From contig CAZELM010000026.1 in the NCBI GenBank assembly GCA_964512995.1, positions 5,599 through 69,598 on the forward strand: a DNA stretch of 64,000 nt, read 5' to 3'. The notes beneath the pieces were generated by a model, which saw only the letters and a program-made list of their open reading frames with translations, had not been told where the DNA came from and did not search any database. Positions 23,301-28,281 of this stretch are shown piece by piece (positions within the stretch are counted from its first letter, which is position 1; every line of letters starts with the position of its first letter). The position numbers were made by a program, and so were the translations under genes. Source of the stretch: CAZELM01 sp964512995 (GTDB taxonomy: Bacteria; CSSED10-310).

Positions 23301-25578
23301 GATAATTGTTGTTGGATACAAAATCCGTATTCTGAATCACCGGGAAACAATCCGCTGTCGTGATATCAATACCAATGTTGGAGTTCGTCAGAATATCACA
23401 ATTATTGATTGTCGGTGAACTGGCCGAGGTGATCAATACTCCATTGACAGTGTTCAGTGACATATTGCTGTTGGTGATCACCGGAGACGAATTCAGGTTT
23501 GCATAAATGCCATAGTTGTTTTCATGGATATTGCAGTAATTGACGCTCGGACTGGCTCCATTGTAGCAATACAAACCCGGTCCGTGACCATGGTGGGATT
23601 CCGTGTAATTGATCGATGGAGAAGAGCCATTACAGTAGATGTTTTCGTTTGAGGTGTATCCACCGTATTCCACCACACAGTAAGTCATCGTGCTCAATTC
23701 ACTGGCCGTATAATATGAGAAATACAGACTGCCCCAATAACCCGCAGCCGGCGTTGCGGTATCTGCGGTCCAGGTGATCTTCTGTCCCGCTGTACCAATC
23801 GCCCGTAAAGCGCCGATGTATTCGGGATTGGAATCATGACCGATCACCATCGAAATATTTGACCCCAGTCGGAGATTCACTCCGGGAGACAACGTCAGAG
23901 TTGTGACTTCGTCGGCGCCATCCCGTCCCTGCACATAGATGTGGCTGACCAGTTTGTATGGAATCCCGGCACTTACCCATGTCGCATCCTGACTGATGGT
24001 ATCACCATTGACATACAACTGCTGATAGGTATTGCCCGTGTAGGTGTTGCCGGAGAAATTTCCAAAATGCCGCCCGAAGGCCACGATTGGATACGATGTG
24101 TTGTTGGTGAACGAGCACCCGGTAATCCATGCATTACAAGCAACGGCGTCGATGTATACGCCATGGCTGGTGTTTGCGGTGACCGTGCAGTTTGTGAGCG
24201 TGACAGTACTGGTGGTCGATACAAAAACACCATAGCTGGCATTGGTTGAAATCGTGCTGCCGCTGACAACCGGATTACTGTTCAGATATGAATAAATTCC
24301 TTGCGTTGTGTTGTTCGAAAAAGTGGAATTCGAAACTCGCGGACTGGCCGTGTAGCAATAGAGTCCCGGTCCGGAGCCATATCGGGAAGTCGTGTTGTTG
24401 ATCGTCGGCGAACTGTAATAACAGTAGATATTTTCATAGGAACTGTACCCGCCATACTCCACCACACAGTAGTTCATGACGGAGTCATCCAGCGCGTAAT
24501 CGCTGAAATATACGCCGTCCCAGTTTCCGGAAGTTTCCCACCGCGTCATGATGATCTGATCCGCGCCGGAAGCGCCATTGGCGGTCAAGCGGCCGTTCAG
24601 ATTGATGTCCGAGTTGTGACCGATATACAGACCACCCGCATTGATGCTGAATTTCATCTGGACAGCGGGGTTCAATGTCAACGTTGTAATCCGATCCGCG
24701 CCGTCTTTTCCCTGAACTGAAACATCACCCGTAATGTAATAGGGAATCCCGGCGCTCCATGTGCTGTCATAACTGATCGTGCCGGGATACATATATATTC
24801 CATTATAGGCCGCTGGCGTGTTGGTGAAGACGTTATTGGTGAAATTCCGAGGTGCATTGGGATAGCACCGGATGGGCCACTGCGTGTTGGCATTGAATGT
24901 GTTTCCGGCCAGTGTCGGTGATGCATTTGCCAGAATATCAACTCCATAGGTATTGCCGGTGATATTCAACCCGGAAATCGTTGGAGCTGAATTATCTGCA
25001 CAATATACGGCCCAGCCGGTCACCGTTGTGATCGTTCCGCCCGATACGGTCGGGCGAGAATCTCCACCACAATAGAGACCATATGAATTGCTGTTTCTCA
25101 GCGTGCAGTTGCTGATGGTGGGAGAAGCGGAATCGAGATAAATACATCCCGTGCTTCCATACCCCGCATACTCCACCGTGCAGTAATCCATGATACTGGT
25201 GTCATCAGCCGTAGCCCGGAAATAAATACCGGGGTAATCTCCGGCTGCCGGAGTATCATCCGAAGTAAATAAAATTCCGGAGGTGGATGTGCCGTCGGCA
25301 ACCAGTTTACCTGGGTTCCCAATGGTCGCTCCTCCGACATAAATTCGAAAGTATGAATCGAAACGGATCTGAACACCCGGTTCAATCGTTAATGTTGCAC
25401 CGTTCTGGATTGTCACATCTGCCGTCACCACATAGACTCCCTCTGGATCCGGAGATGTTAACCCCCATGTCGTGTTTGTCGTGATCTGTCCGGATACATT
25501 GGTTCTTCCCTGGACCGACGACGCAAACATGATGGGCACCAGAAAAAATAATAATAACAATAAGGCCCTGTTTTTCAT
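8302..25578 (-). CDS. Giant secreted beta-helix repeat protein with dockerin, 5,758 aa
   Basis: The protein starts MKNRALLLLLFFLVPIMFASS, a Sec signal peptide, and GGGAGGT lies 6 bases before the ATG. Four modules of about 1,300 residues follow (about 25-1326, 1406-2715, 2803-4114, 4190-5503). They are separated or followed by Thr-Pro linkers (TPTNTPTPTN-type). Each module holds five sub-repeats of about 235 residues. These recur as TW...IPY..., then IEPG..., YIGS, WDGIYF, EYGGYSS and short turns ending in Asn or Ser, as in right-handed parallel beta-helices (NosD/pectate-lyase fold). Each module closes with a NWWG...GPDDD...DVDYRNWL block. Residues about 5629-5693 form a dockerin: two Ca-binding loops DINNDGMLSAGDAQ and DCNGDGTVSAGDAQ. 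An acidic tail then leads to the poly-A junction. It is probably an extracellular or surface adhesin or scaffold. No enzyme active site is recognised. Confidence 0.85.
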   Translation of the reverse strand: MKNRALLLLLFFLVPIMFASSVQGRTNVSGQITTNTTWGLTSPDPEGVYVVTADVTIQNGATLTIEPGVQIRFDSYFRIYVGGATIGNPGKLVADGTSTSGILFTSDDTPAAGDYPGIYFRATADDTSIMDYCTVEYAGYGSTGCIYLDSASPTISNCTLRNSNSYGLYCGGDSRPTVSGGTITTVTGWAVYCADNSAPTISGLNITGNTYGVDILANASPTLAGNTFNANTQWPIRCYPNAPRNFTNNVFTNTPAAYNGIYMYPGTISYDSTWSAGIPYYITGDVSVQGKDGADRITTLTLNPAVQMKFSINAGGLYIGHNSDINLNGRLTANGASGADQIIMTRWETSGNWDGVYFSDYALDDSVMNYCVVEYGGYSSYENIYCYYSSPTINNTTSRYGSGPGLYCYTASPRVSNSTFSNNTTQGIYSYLNSNPVVSGSTISTNASYGVFVSTTSTVTLTNCTVTANTSHGVYIDAVACNAWITGCSFTNNTSYPIVAFGRHFGNFSGNTYTGNTYQQLYVNGDTISQDATWVSAGIPYKLVSHIYVQGRDGADEVTTLTLSPGVNLRLGSNISMVIGHDSNPEYIGALRAIGTAGQKITWTADTATPAAGYWGSLYFSYYTASELSTMTYCVVEYGGYTSNENIYCNGSSPSINYTESHHGHGPGLYCYNGASPSVNYCNIHENNYGIYANLNSSPVITNSNMSLNTVNGVLITSASSPTINNCDILTNSNIGIDITTADCFPVIQNTDFVSNNNYPLRCFAGQLGGFSGNTYTTNLYQEIYTYGDAVTKDATWVNPAIPYKVVGDISIYGQNGPDRLTTVSIEPGATFKMGSTVGLYVGSDSNVDAPGALRAVGTSGSRVVFTADLATPTVGYWDGIYFALYSNSTVSELTYCDIGYGGYSSYENVYCYGSSPRITNTLVHHGSGAGIYCYLNANPPITSCQLYNNTTHGLYCYTASPVISNSTINNNTSYGIYVYATSSPTITNCQVLSQPTYGIYVSAAADAPVITNNAINSNTNYPIYCFASDLDAMTGNTFSGNTYQKIYVNGDSLTTSQTWRAATVPYLMNGDISVAGVNGVPAILTIQAGTQMQWNRYFQLLIGSNSVLNKGGLICNGTAASRVVFTYNDAYTPPLVGGEWDGIYFYNYAEDASCILRNVFMDYGGYAGNENIYCDNASPTFEYVEISHADGSGIYCANGSQPTIFSCSFLNNRNYGITCTGIGTNPIITKSSFVGQPTGIYISAGAQPVIGGTAGLGNTIAGNTTWGIQNVDATLCINAQYNWWGHANGPDDDTSAVDGCMNAGNNNDPADNVSDDVDYRNWLAAVVSTPTQAPTLTPTNTPVPTNTSGPTNTPVPTNTSGPTNTPVPTFTPTNTPTSTPTRTPTPTNTPTRTPTMTPTKTPDPFSTCTPTTISADITADTVWGLTSPSCNGVYIINGNIAIRNNATLIIEPGVEVRFNSNYRIYVGGTTTTDRGRITAAGTSNAYILFTSSSTSPTIGSHAGIHFRDGADDSSIMSYCIVEYGGYSSAANIRCDSASPTISNCILRLATNYGIYCTAGSNPTITDCYINNIASHVIYLSTSSPTIDGMLFESSGAGVYIAADSFPTLTNSAFNGINSWPIQSYHPEQLDTIYGNEFVNLNPYYDAIYVAAGTITKDVTIYEQGIPYHIAGTITVQGQTWPALEVATLTIEPGVYLAFAGTVGLVISHATDMNLPGELVAQGTPDNEIIFTLWKGSTGTWNGILFNPYTTDETIVDYSIVTYGGYSSNENIYFNACSPTIQNSELAFASGPGIYCYNGASPTIESCYIHDNSTQGIYLNTRCSPYIANCEIAYNASYGIAVHTTSSPIISDCDIYENVSYGLHMNAADCMPTVTGCWFDDNDTYPVHGFGGQFGAFSNNLYTNNLYQQLYVNADTITRDGTWENAGIPYKVVGDQTISGVDGPDVTTTLTIEAGAIMKFGSTVGITVASNTDPDLSGALRVMGTPSERVIFTADVVPPTAGYWDGIYFADFTNDSLCELNYCLIEYGGYSSYENIYCYSSSPWFSHVESSYGTGPGMYCYISASPRVEDCYFHHNSNFGIYAHTTSSPVISGTVVEENASHGIYITTGCAPSITDTDLIENGSYGLYVNTADCSLTVRGCLFDDNDNYPIYLFGGQVRGFSDNTYTNNTYQQIYVAADTLAYDGTWVNPGISYKIMGTLTIQGRDGGDRLTTIQIEPGVVMSMGGGTAIIVGHDSDPDLPGAFRAAGTGSNGVTFTSDAATKAPGDWTGIYFANYSNDATCELNHCLVEYGGTTYENIHCNISSPRISNVESRYCSGPGLYALTGAAPVISNCYFHHNTNYGVYNNAASPIVQNSILSNNSSHGYYMIYSGNPVISNSQIRLNAGYGIYINNVEADPTIAQNAIDNNNNYPIYCFAGDLDKMTQNTFSGNLYQKIFVAGDLITADNTWHKHPIPYLVNGDVSVYGNNGIPAILTVEAGTEVQFNRYMQLIIGSTSVLNHGGLMVNGTPTDQVQFTYNDYNVPPLTTGEWDGILFQDFADDESCILRNLIVEYGGYGSNYSINCNAASPTLDHCNIRYGYLAGVYCANGASPQIYSCRLENNSTYGVYTTGINTNPTITKSVLTANANGVYAASGSQPVIGGSTGNGNSIYGNSAYGVRNVDGTTCLNARFNWWGDANGPDDDSVTADGCMDVGNNNDPGDNVSDDVDYRNWITSGISTPTQSPTSTPPNTAVPTNTAVPTNTSIPTNTPTNTPTRTPSPVPTNTPTHTPTRTPTPIPTNTPTTTPPTATPTEVPTNTPAPTTTCTPYNITADITTDTTWGLTSPACGGVYLISANIVVRNNATLTIEDGVEVRFNVNNFMYIGGTTAGDIGTLIANGTDDAGILFTSSAAAPTAGAHGGIYFRDNASDTSIMNYCTVMYGGYSTAGNIRCDSASPTITNCTLQYSSNYGIYTTSASNPTISDNIISNCASWGIYINSGGSPEISGNTIAVSGAGLYIHASAFPLVTDNHFERLGQWPIQLNHIDEVPNLSGNTFSNLNVGYEAIYTTGGNIGTDSFWHNQDIPYYVVSDITVQGQDGPDELTTWTIDAGTTLSFGSTVGIIVGSTSSVSMPGELVADGGPGADTITFTGWALTAGYWDGILFYDNASDYSLLNHCVIEYGGYSSNENIYLNGCSMTITNTESRYGTGPGIYIYNGSNPVIENCDFSDNSGYGMYINSLCAPFIDSCLISYNTSYGIYITGTSTPVFLNCDVVENASIGLEMGDATSYPYVQGCLFDDNDHYPIRVYGSQVGGFANNTYINNFYQRLYVYGATISRDGVWENPGIPYEIAGDLTVQGLDANDGVVMMSVDPGVTMWMGSTVGIFIGSDSDADLPGAFQALGTQSNRIVFTTNTTTPSAGYWDGIYFGIFADSDNCVMSNCLVEYGGYSSYENIYIYTSSPRIESVESRYGSGPGLYCRTNAAPTILNSYFHHNTTQGIYVNAASPVLISNTIVEENASYGIYVHGDSSPNFVSCDIVENASIGLYINNNTGFPSVTDCSFVDNDNYPVRVFAGQLGHFYNNTYTDNLYQYVYVVGDTVVVDSSWQNPGIPYRVSGTVIVQGQDGADKVTSLSIEAGAQMLMGSGVEFTIGHASDVDYPGAFRAVGTSINRVVFTADTTAPTPGFWYGINFLPTAVGAISEITHCLVEYGGGSTENITCNGSSPSISNTESHDGSGPGLYCLAGAAPSVSYCYFHHNTNYGVYCNNASPIIANSTIRSNSSHGIYMITSSAPTIADCDISRQPAYGIYVNNNTCDPTIRDNTLTVNNSYPIYCFASDLDKMSGNHFSGNLYQKVYVAGDTINRDSTWHKQEIPYLMVGDVTVTGVDAIPAILTIEAGVQAQWERYYQLIIGSTSVLAKGGLIANGVESDPIIFTYNPAYNPPLTTGEWDGILFNDSAVDASCILRNVHIDHAGYSGSHSIQCIGVSPTLQYCRITSGNNAGIHLSAGASPLIESCLVQNNVTYGMYCTGVGTNPIIRSSTFSGSANGIYIAAGSVPVIGGAAQYSCNINGNTSWGVRNTDATTCILATNNWWGHAAGPDDDSASADDCINMYHDNDNGDNVSDDVDYRNWLTEAAGTPTQAPTFTPTSTPTATNTPVPTNTPTHTRTPTVTPSNTPTHTRTPIPTTVPTNTPTATNTPTQTFTPGPTVTPSPITTCTPLVVSADITTDTTWGLESPSCNGVYILNANVTIRNGATLTIEDGVIVRSNANYRLYVGGTTDVDTGKLVANGTETAGILFTSNTTQTAGVWTGIHFQDWADDTSVMNYCTVEYGGYSSSANIRCDSASPEITNCTIRYGSGYGIYCTGDASPDIIDNSITYCASYTIYLANFSNSLITGNLFQDNAYGIYVSAGCYPMITFNTFNRINSWPIQVYDPESMFTISNNSFGVLPNTTQAIYVTGGTIIRDGSWAVQNIPYYVVSDIVVAGQDGADNITTLTIQPGVTVKFGSTVGLTIGDATTSSLIGRLVADGDPGTGTITFTGWSQSAGYWDGIMFNNFSADDSIMDNCVVEYGGYSSYENIYLNNASPTISSVESRFGSGPGIYSYNGSDPIISDCYLHDNSTYGLYINSDSWPQVTNCDISYNASHGIYITTYCRPNITDCVIYENTGYGLYIGNATNYPVVSGCWFDDNDSYPVHTYASQVTRFTNNTYTNNLYQQFYVNGETLTLDSNWENPGIPYKLVSSIAIEGQNGSDDVSTLTLEPGTVMQMASGVHLFIGSDTNPDLPGALNANGTEVDPILFTADSSAPTPGFWSGIFFARYASSDISLLNNCVVSYGGSSYYNIQCNGSSPTIMNSEIKYCSASGIYAYNGASPEITNCYLHHNNAYGIYINTTATPLITDTEISENASHGVYIANSSNPVFDGCLIYENASYGLFVAHTDCSPIVTNTLFDDNDSYPVFAFAHQVPSFTANDYSNNLYQMFHVYGETLTKDGVWENPGIPYMIASASITVQGMDGADNVTSLTLEAGVEMRMSSTLQIVIGNNTTASYRGALITQGTAEQPVIFTANTTTPSPGFWSGLYFSRYCDATLTTLTHTAVRYGGYDVNENIYCNRTSPTFNYVESSFGSGPGFYCVTTANPVINNCDIHDNTTYGVYCNASSPTISNSYIHKNASYGVYVYSTSSPTISNNLITLHPTHGIYVASTTALPTIANNTMNSNDNYPIYCYARHLDKMTGNAFSDNLIQKIYVVGDTLATNNTWHDNQIPYLMVGDVTVAATNGLAILTIEPGVEMQWNRYQILYIGSATAANRGALKVLGATDDRVVFTYNKANTTPLTTGEWYGIYFYDNADDANCILENALVEYGGYSSYYNIYLVGVNATLNHCEIRKGDGAGIYCQSGASPNIHACIIDSNTLYGLYCTGAGTNPTITNSVFLRQPDGVYIATGSQPIIGGTAGSGNNFTEHTNYGVRNTDANTCINAQYNWWGHVAGPDDDSFSVDGCIDIGNNNDAGDNVTNDVNYLYFVDAPMYTPTQAPTQTPTNTNTPRPTNTPTPSNTPTPTNTPTRTPTGAPTFTPTSTPTHTPTRTPTNTPIPTDTGTPTNTPTVTNTPTATETPIPTNTPTPTDTPEVTNTPTPTDTPEATFTPTPTPTFTPGGCINDGDINNDGMLSAGDAQTAFYIALGSIVPSEEEACSADCNGDGTVSAGDAQGIFYAALGAGSCVDSILGSSSESEGGDFFGDKEFLPGSNRGNELHDSDSSEEDLAMNCGEEGKKKHVPTGSGLIM
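8335..8344 (-). other. Poly-A(10) slippery site joining two frames
   Basis: On the coding strand ten A follow GAAGAGGG. In the upstream frame the codons are GGA AAA AAA AAA CAC, so A-AAA-AAA fits the classical -1 slippery heptamer in frame. Without a shift the frame ends 10 codons after the run, at 8302. A -1 shift (or one extra A in the mRNA or the genome) opens the cohesin-like segment. An assembly or sequencing indel is the simplest competing explanation. Confidence 0.6.
9080..13010 (-). repeat. Beta-helix module 4 of giant protein
   Basis: Opens with TTWGLESPSCNG and closes with NWWGHVAGPDDD and DVNYLYFVDA, a changed version of the DVDYRNWL end. The last and longest Thr-Pro linker (about 8696-9066) leads into the dockerin. 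Confidence 0.8.
13240..17170 (-). repeat. Beta-helix module 3 of giant protein
   Basis: Opens with TTWGLTSPACGG and closes with NWWGHAAGPDDD. The closing block reads NMYHDNDNGDN instead of the usual GNNNDPGDN. The linker lies at about 13010-13233. Confidence 0.8.
17440..21360 (-). repeat. Beta-helix module 2 of giant protein
   Basis: Same order of five sub-repeats as module 1, opening with VWGLTSPSCNG and closing with NWWGDANGPDDD. The following Thr-Pro linker at about 17170-17430 has a slightly different Thr-Pro pattern. Confidence 0.8.
21600..25500 (-). repeat. Beta-helix module 1 of giant protein
   Basis: Five sub-repeats: the first opens with TTWGLTSPDPEG, the next three with a W...GIPY or W...AIPY line, and the last with TVPYLMNGD and an MQWNRYFQ strand. 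It ends in NWWGHANGPDDD. The Thr-Pro linker lies at about 21360-21597. Confidence 0.8.
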
Positions 25579-25728
25579 CGAATGACCTCCCTAAAAGGTT
25601 ATTTTTCCCAACTCATAACAATTGATAAGTAACTAATCCAATCAACCTATGAATGAAACTTTTCATCTATGACAAACGTTTTAATCCACGCAATGAATCA
25701 GATTGCAAAGATCTCCACACATTATATG

Positions 25729-25757
25729 ATTCTCATACGTAACAGAGTAATTGTCAA
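25729..25757 (-). promoter_or_regulatory. Candidate promoter of the giant-protein gene
   Basis: On the minus strand TTGACA (25757-25752) is followed after 17 bases by GAGAAT (25734-25729), four of six matches to a -10 box. A TATAAT lies 8 bases further down, with spacing too long for this -35. The leader would be about 140 bases. Confidence 0.4.
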
Positions 25758-26010
25758 GACTCTCCTCTTCAATTTTGCTCCGAATCAATCAATCGGAAAA
25801 ATCACCGGCATGAATCGGGAAGCCGATCTGAAGTAGGTGATTATAATCCATTGCTCCGCACTAAAAACCGGTTTTTTACCAGTTCTGATTTCCATTAAGC
25901 GGTCATCCCCAAGCAGACGTGGATCTCCTGGAACCCTTTTAAAATCCGGCAGTTGCTGGAATGATTCTGTCCGATTTTACTCTCTCGTCCTTCGCCATTA
26001 TACATATATA

Positions 26011-26298
26011 GATGAGTTTGCATCCAGGCACTTAAACAAAACCTTCAGCGTGTCGATTCTTCAAAATGAGCATAACGCGTATTTGTCGGCGATGGAGGGA
26101 ATCCATTGGCCTTGTGAATTTACATCAAAACTCTGAGCATTTTTACCGGGGTTTGATGAGTTTGCATCCAGGCACTTAAACAAAACCTTCAGCGTGTCGA
26201 TTCTTCAAAATGAGCATAACGCGTATTTGTCGGCGATGGAGGGAATCCATTGGCCTTGTGAATTTACATCAAAACTCTGAGCATTTTTACCGGGGTTT
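26011..26298. repeat. Tandem duplication, 2 x 144 bp
   Basis: The block starting GATGAGTTTGCATCCAGG at 26011 is repeated in full from 26155, with no difference that I can see. Each copy ends in ACCGGGGTTT. Perfect identity points to a very recent event or an assembly artefact. Confidence 0.92.
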
Positions 26299-26469
26299 TT
26301 TGATTGTATGAATCTGAAAAAAACACATTAAGGATTTATTCTGTACTTTGGTCTTATGAAGATAATATACCCTCCGTATCTATATCTATATACCTATGTA
26401 TCAATTTCGTCGATGCCTGATTCATGAAGAAATAGATACACATTATGCAATGATTATGTTTTAAAAATT

Positions 26470-27153
26470 CTATAGTATATTGAACAACTCGCTGATGTTC
26501 CTGATACAATATTTACACATCAGATTACCGGGTAATCTTTCTCCTCTGGGATTCAGCCAGCAAAAGTCAATCTGAGCATTGTTAGCGCCTCTGAGATCAC
26601 TCGTTACACTGTCACCGATGTAAAGCGCCATATTACTGGGAGTCTGAGACATCTCGAGAGCGATTTCAAATATTCGCCGGTCCGGTTTGGAGATGTCATG
26701 TTCCTGTGAAATAATACAATATTGAAAGAACCGATCGAGATCCGCACATCGAAGACGAAGACGCTGAACCGATGCAATACCATTGGTAATGATGCCCAGG
26801 CGGTACGATTCACACAGATACTCCAGAACCGGAATCGGATCATCCAGAAGAATGGCCTGGTGTGACAGGTGGAACAGATAGCGTTCACTCATGTCGGCAG
26901 GAGAAATCTGGTCTAATTGAAACTCCTGAAAAAACCTCTCGAAGCGCATCCGTTTGAGCGCATCGAGGCTGATTTGTTTTTTTTCAAACAGTTCCCATAA
27001 TTGCAGATTTATTTCGCGGTATTTCTGGTAAAACAAATTGAAATCGTCAATAATTTCAAATGATAACAATGCACTCCTCAGCGCATTGAACGCGCCTTGT
27101 TCATAATCAAAGAGAGTCCCATCCAGATCAAAGAAAAGGGTCTTATATTTCAT
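26470..27153 (-). CDS. HAD-superfamily phosphatase, YjjG type
   Basis: The 227-residue protein has all HAD motifs: motif I FFDLDGTLFDYE at the N-terminus with both Asp, motif II ITNGIA near residue 115, motif III Lys in DISKPDRRIFEIAL, and motif IV IGDSVTSDLRGA. The helical cap between residues 15 and 90 and the ITNG and KPDRRIF wording match the YjjG/YfnB group of nucleotide 5'-phosphatases, which remove phosphate from non-canonical pyrimidine nucleotides. The substrate is inferred from family resemblance only. It is a single gene in a repeat-rich area, with no operon partners. Confidence 0.85.
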   Translation of the reverse strand: MKYKTLFFDLDGTLFDYEQGAFNALRSALLSFEIIDDFNLFYQKYREINLQLWELFEKKQISLDALKRMRFERFFQEFQLDQISPADMSERYLFHLSHQAILLDDPIPVLEYLCESYRLGIITNGIASVQRLRLRCADLDRFFQYCIISQEHDISKPDRRIFEIALEMSQTPSNMALYIGDSVTSDLRGANNAQIDFCWLNPRGERLPGNLMCKYCIRNISELFNIL

Positions 27154-27345
27154 CCGAAACCTTCGTTAAATGAAAAGATGTGAGTAATAATCAGATTGAT
27201 TGCGAGATGCGTCCGAAAATTCACAGGGACCGGTTTCAAACCTGCACCTCGAAACCCGATCAGTGGCGGCATTATCACAATTTTAGATCGAATAGGCAAT
27301 TATGCTATTCCGATCGTAATTTGAAAAATGATTATCCGCCATACA

Positions 27346-27709
27346 CGGATGTTCGTAAATCCCCTTGTCCGCCGTATCCGCCATATCCGCCGGAGTGGCA
27401 GGTTTCAAACCTACGCCAGGATTGTGTTTGTGTCAGATCGGAATCGCCGGTTTGAAACCTGCTACAATCCCGGTTGTTGGTAAATCCTGGTGAATAACAA
27501 CAGCCATCGTACAGGTGATCGGGGTCCAATCGCCGGATGTTCGTAAATCCCATTGTCTGCCGTATCCGCCATATCCGCCGTAGTGGCAGGTTTCAAACCT
27601 ACGCCAGGATTGTGTTTGTGTCAGATCGGAATCGCCGGTTTGAAACCTGCTACAATCCCGGTTGTTGGTAAATCCTGGTGAATAACAACAGCCATCGTAC
27701 AGGTGATCG
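27346..27709. repeat. Direct repeat of about 176 bp at 188-bp spacing, with inner inverted repeats
   Basis: CGGATGTTCGTAAATCC... at 27346-27521 recurs at 27534-27709 with only a few changes. Inside copy 1, GCAGGTTTCAAACC (27398-27411) and GGTTTGAAACCTGC (27449-27462) are perfect inverted repeats; copy 2 has the same pair. A related GGTTTCAAACCTGC also occurs alone near 27231. The second copy leads straight into the 21-bp minisatellite. Confidence 0.85.
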
Positions 27710-28272
27710 AAGTCATCGTACGAGTGATCGGAGTCATCGTACGGGTGATCGGAGTCATCGTACGGGTGGTCGGAGTCATCGTACAGGTGATCGGGGTCAT
27801 CATACGAGTGATCGGGGTCATCGTACGGGTGGTCGGAGTCATCGTACAGGTGATCGGAGTCATCATACAGGTGATCGGGGTCATCGTACAGGTGATCGGA
27901 GTCATCATACAGGTGATCGGGGTTATCATACATGTGATCNNNNNNNNNNNNNNNNNNNNNNNNNNNNNNNNNNNNNNNNNNNNNNNNNNNNNNNNNNNNN
28001 NNNNNNNNNNNNNNNNNNNNNNNNNNNNNNNNNNNNNNNGGAGTCATCGTACATGTGATCGGAGTCATCGTACATGTGATCGGAGTCATCGTACATGTGA
28101 TCGGAGTCATCGTACGGGTGGTCGGAGTCATCGTACGGGTGGTCGGGGTCATCGTACAGGTGATCGGGGTCATCGTACGAGTGATCGGGGTCATCGTACG
28201 AGTGATCGGGGTCATCGTACAGGTGATCGGGGTCATCGTACGAGTGATCGGAGTCATCGTACGGGTGGTCGC
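27693..28272. repeat. 21-bp minisatellite interrupted by assembly gap
   Basis: Units of the form GTCATCGTACRGGTGATCGGR repeat without spacers. About 11 copies lie on each side of the N run, with single-base variants (CATCATAC, GGTGG, ATGTG). Because 21 is a multiple of 3, several frames on both strands stay open (for example SDHPYDD and TPITRTM), but none has other coding signs. The array lies between the stop of the phosphodiesterase lipoprotein gene and the HAD gene. Confidence 0.93.
27940..28039. other. Assembly gap, 100 N
   Basis: Exactly 100 N inside the minisatellite is a standard placeholder for a gap of unknown size, so the real array length is unknown. Confidence 0.98.
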
Positions 28273-28281
28273 TGTTTTTGG

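Larger units (their letters stand above)
25579..26469. other. Gene-poor intergenic region
   Basis: About 890 bases lie between the giant gene and the HAD gene. They hold the promoter region of the giant gene, a short self-complementary AAAAACCGGTTTTT near 25863-25876, and the 144-bp tandem duplication. The short open frame at 25837-26136 runs into the duplicated unit and shows no recognisable protein features, so no gene is called. Confidence 0.55.

Noticed and set aside
25837..26136. Small protein gene in the intergenic region
   Set aside because: It runs into the duplicated 144-bp block, lacks a ribosome-binding site and shows no recognisable features.
27433..28257. Long open frame through the minisatellite (minus strand; similar ones on plus)
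   Set aside because: It is open only because the repeat unit is 21 bases, runs through 100 N, and has no ribosome-binding site or protein features outside the repeat.
27693..28272. CRISPR array
   Set aside because: Units are contiguous with no unique spacers, and no cas genes are present.
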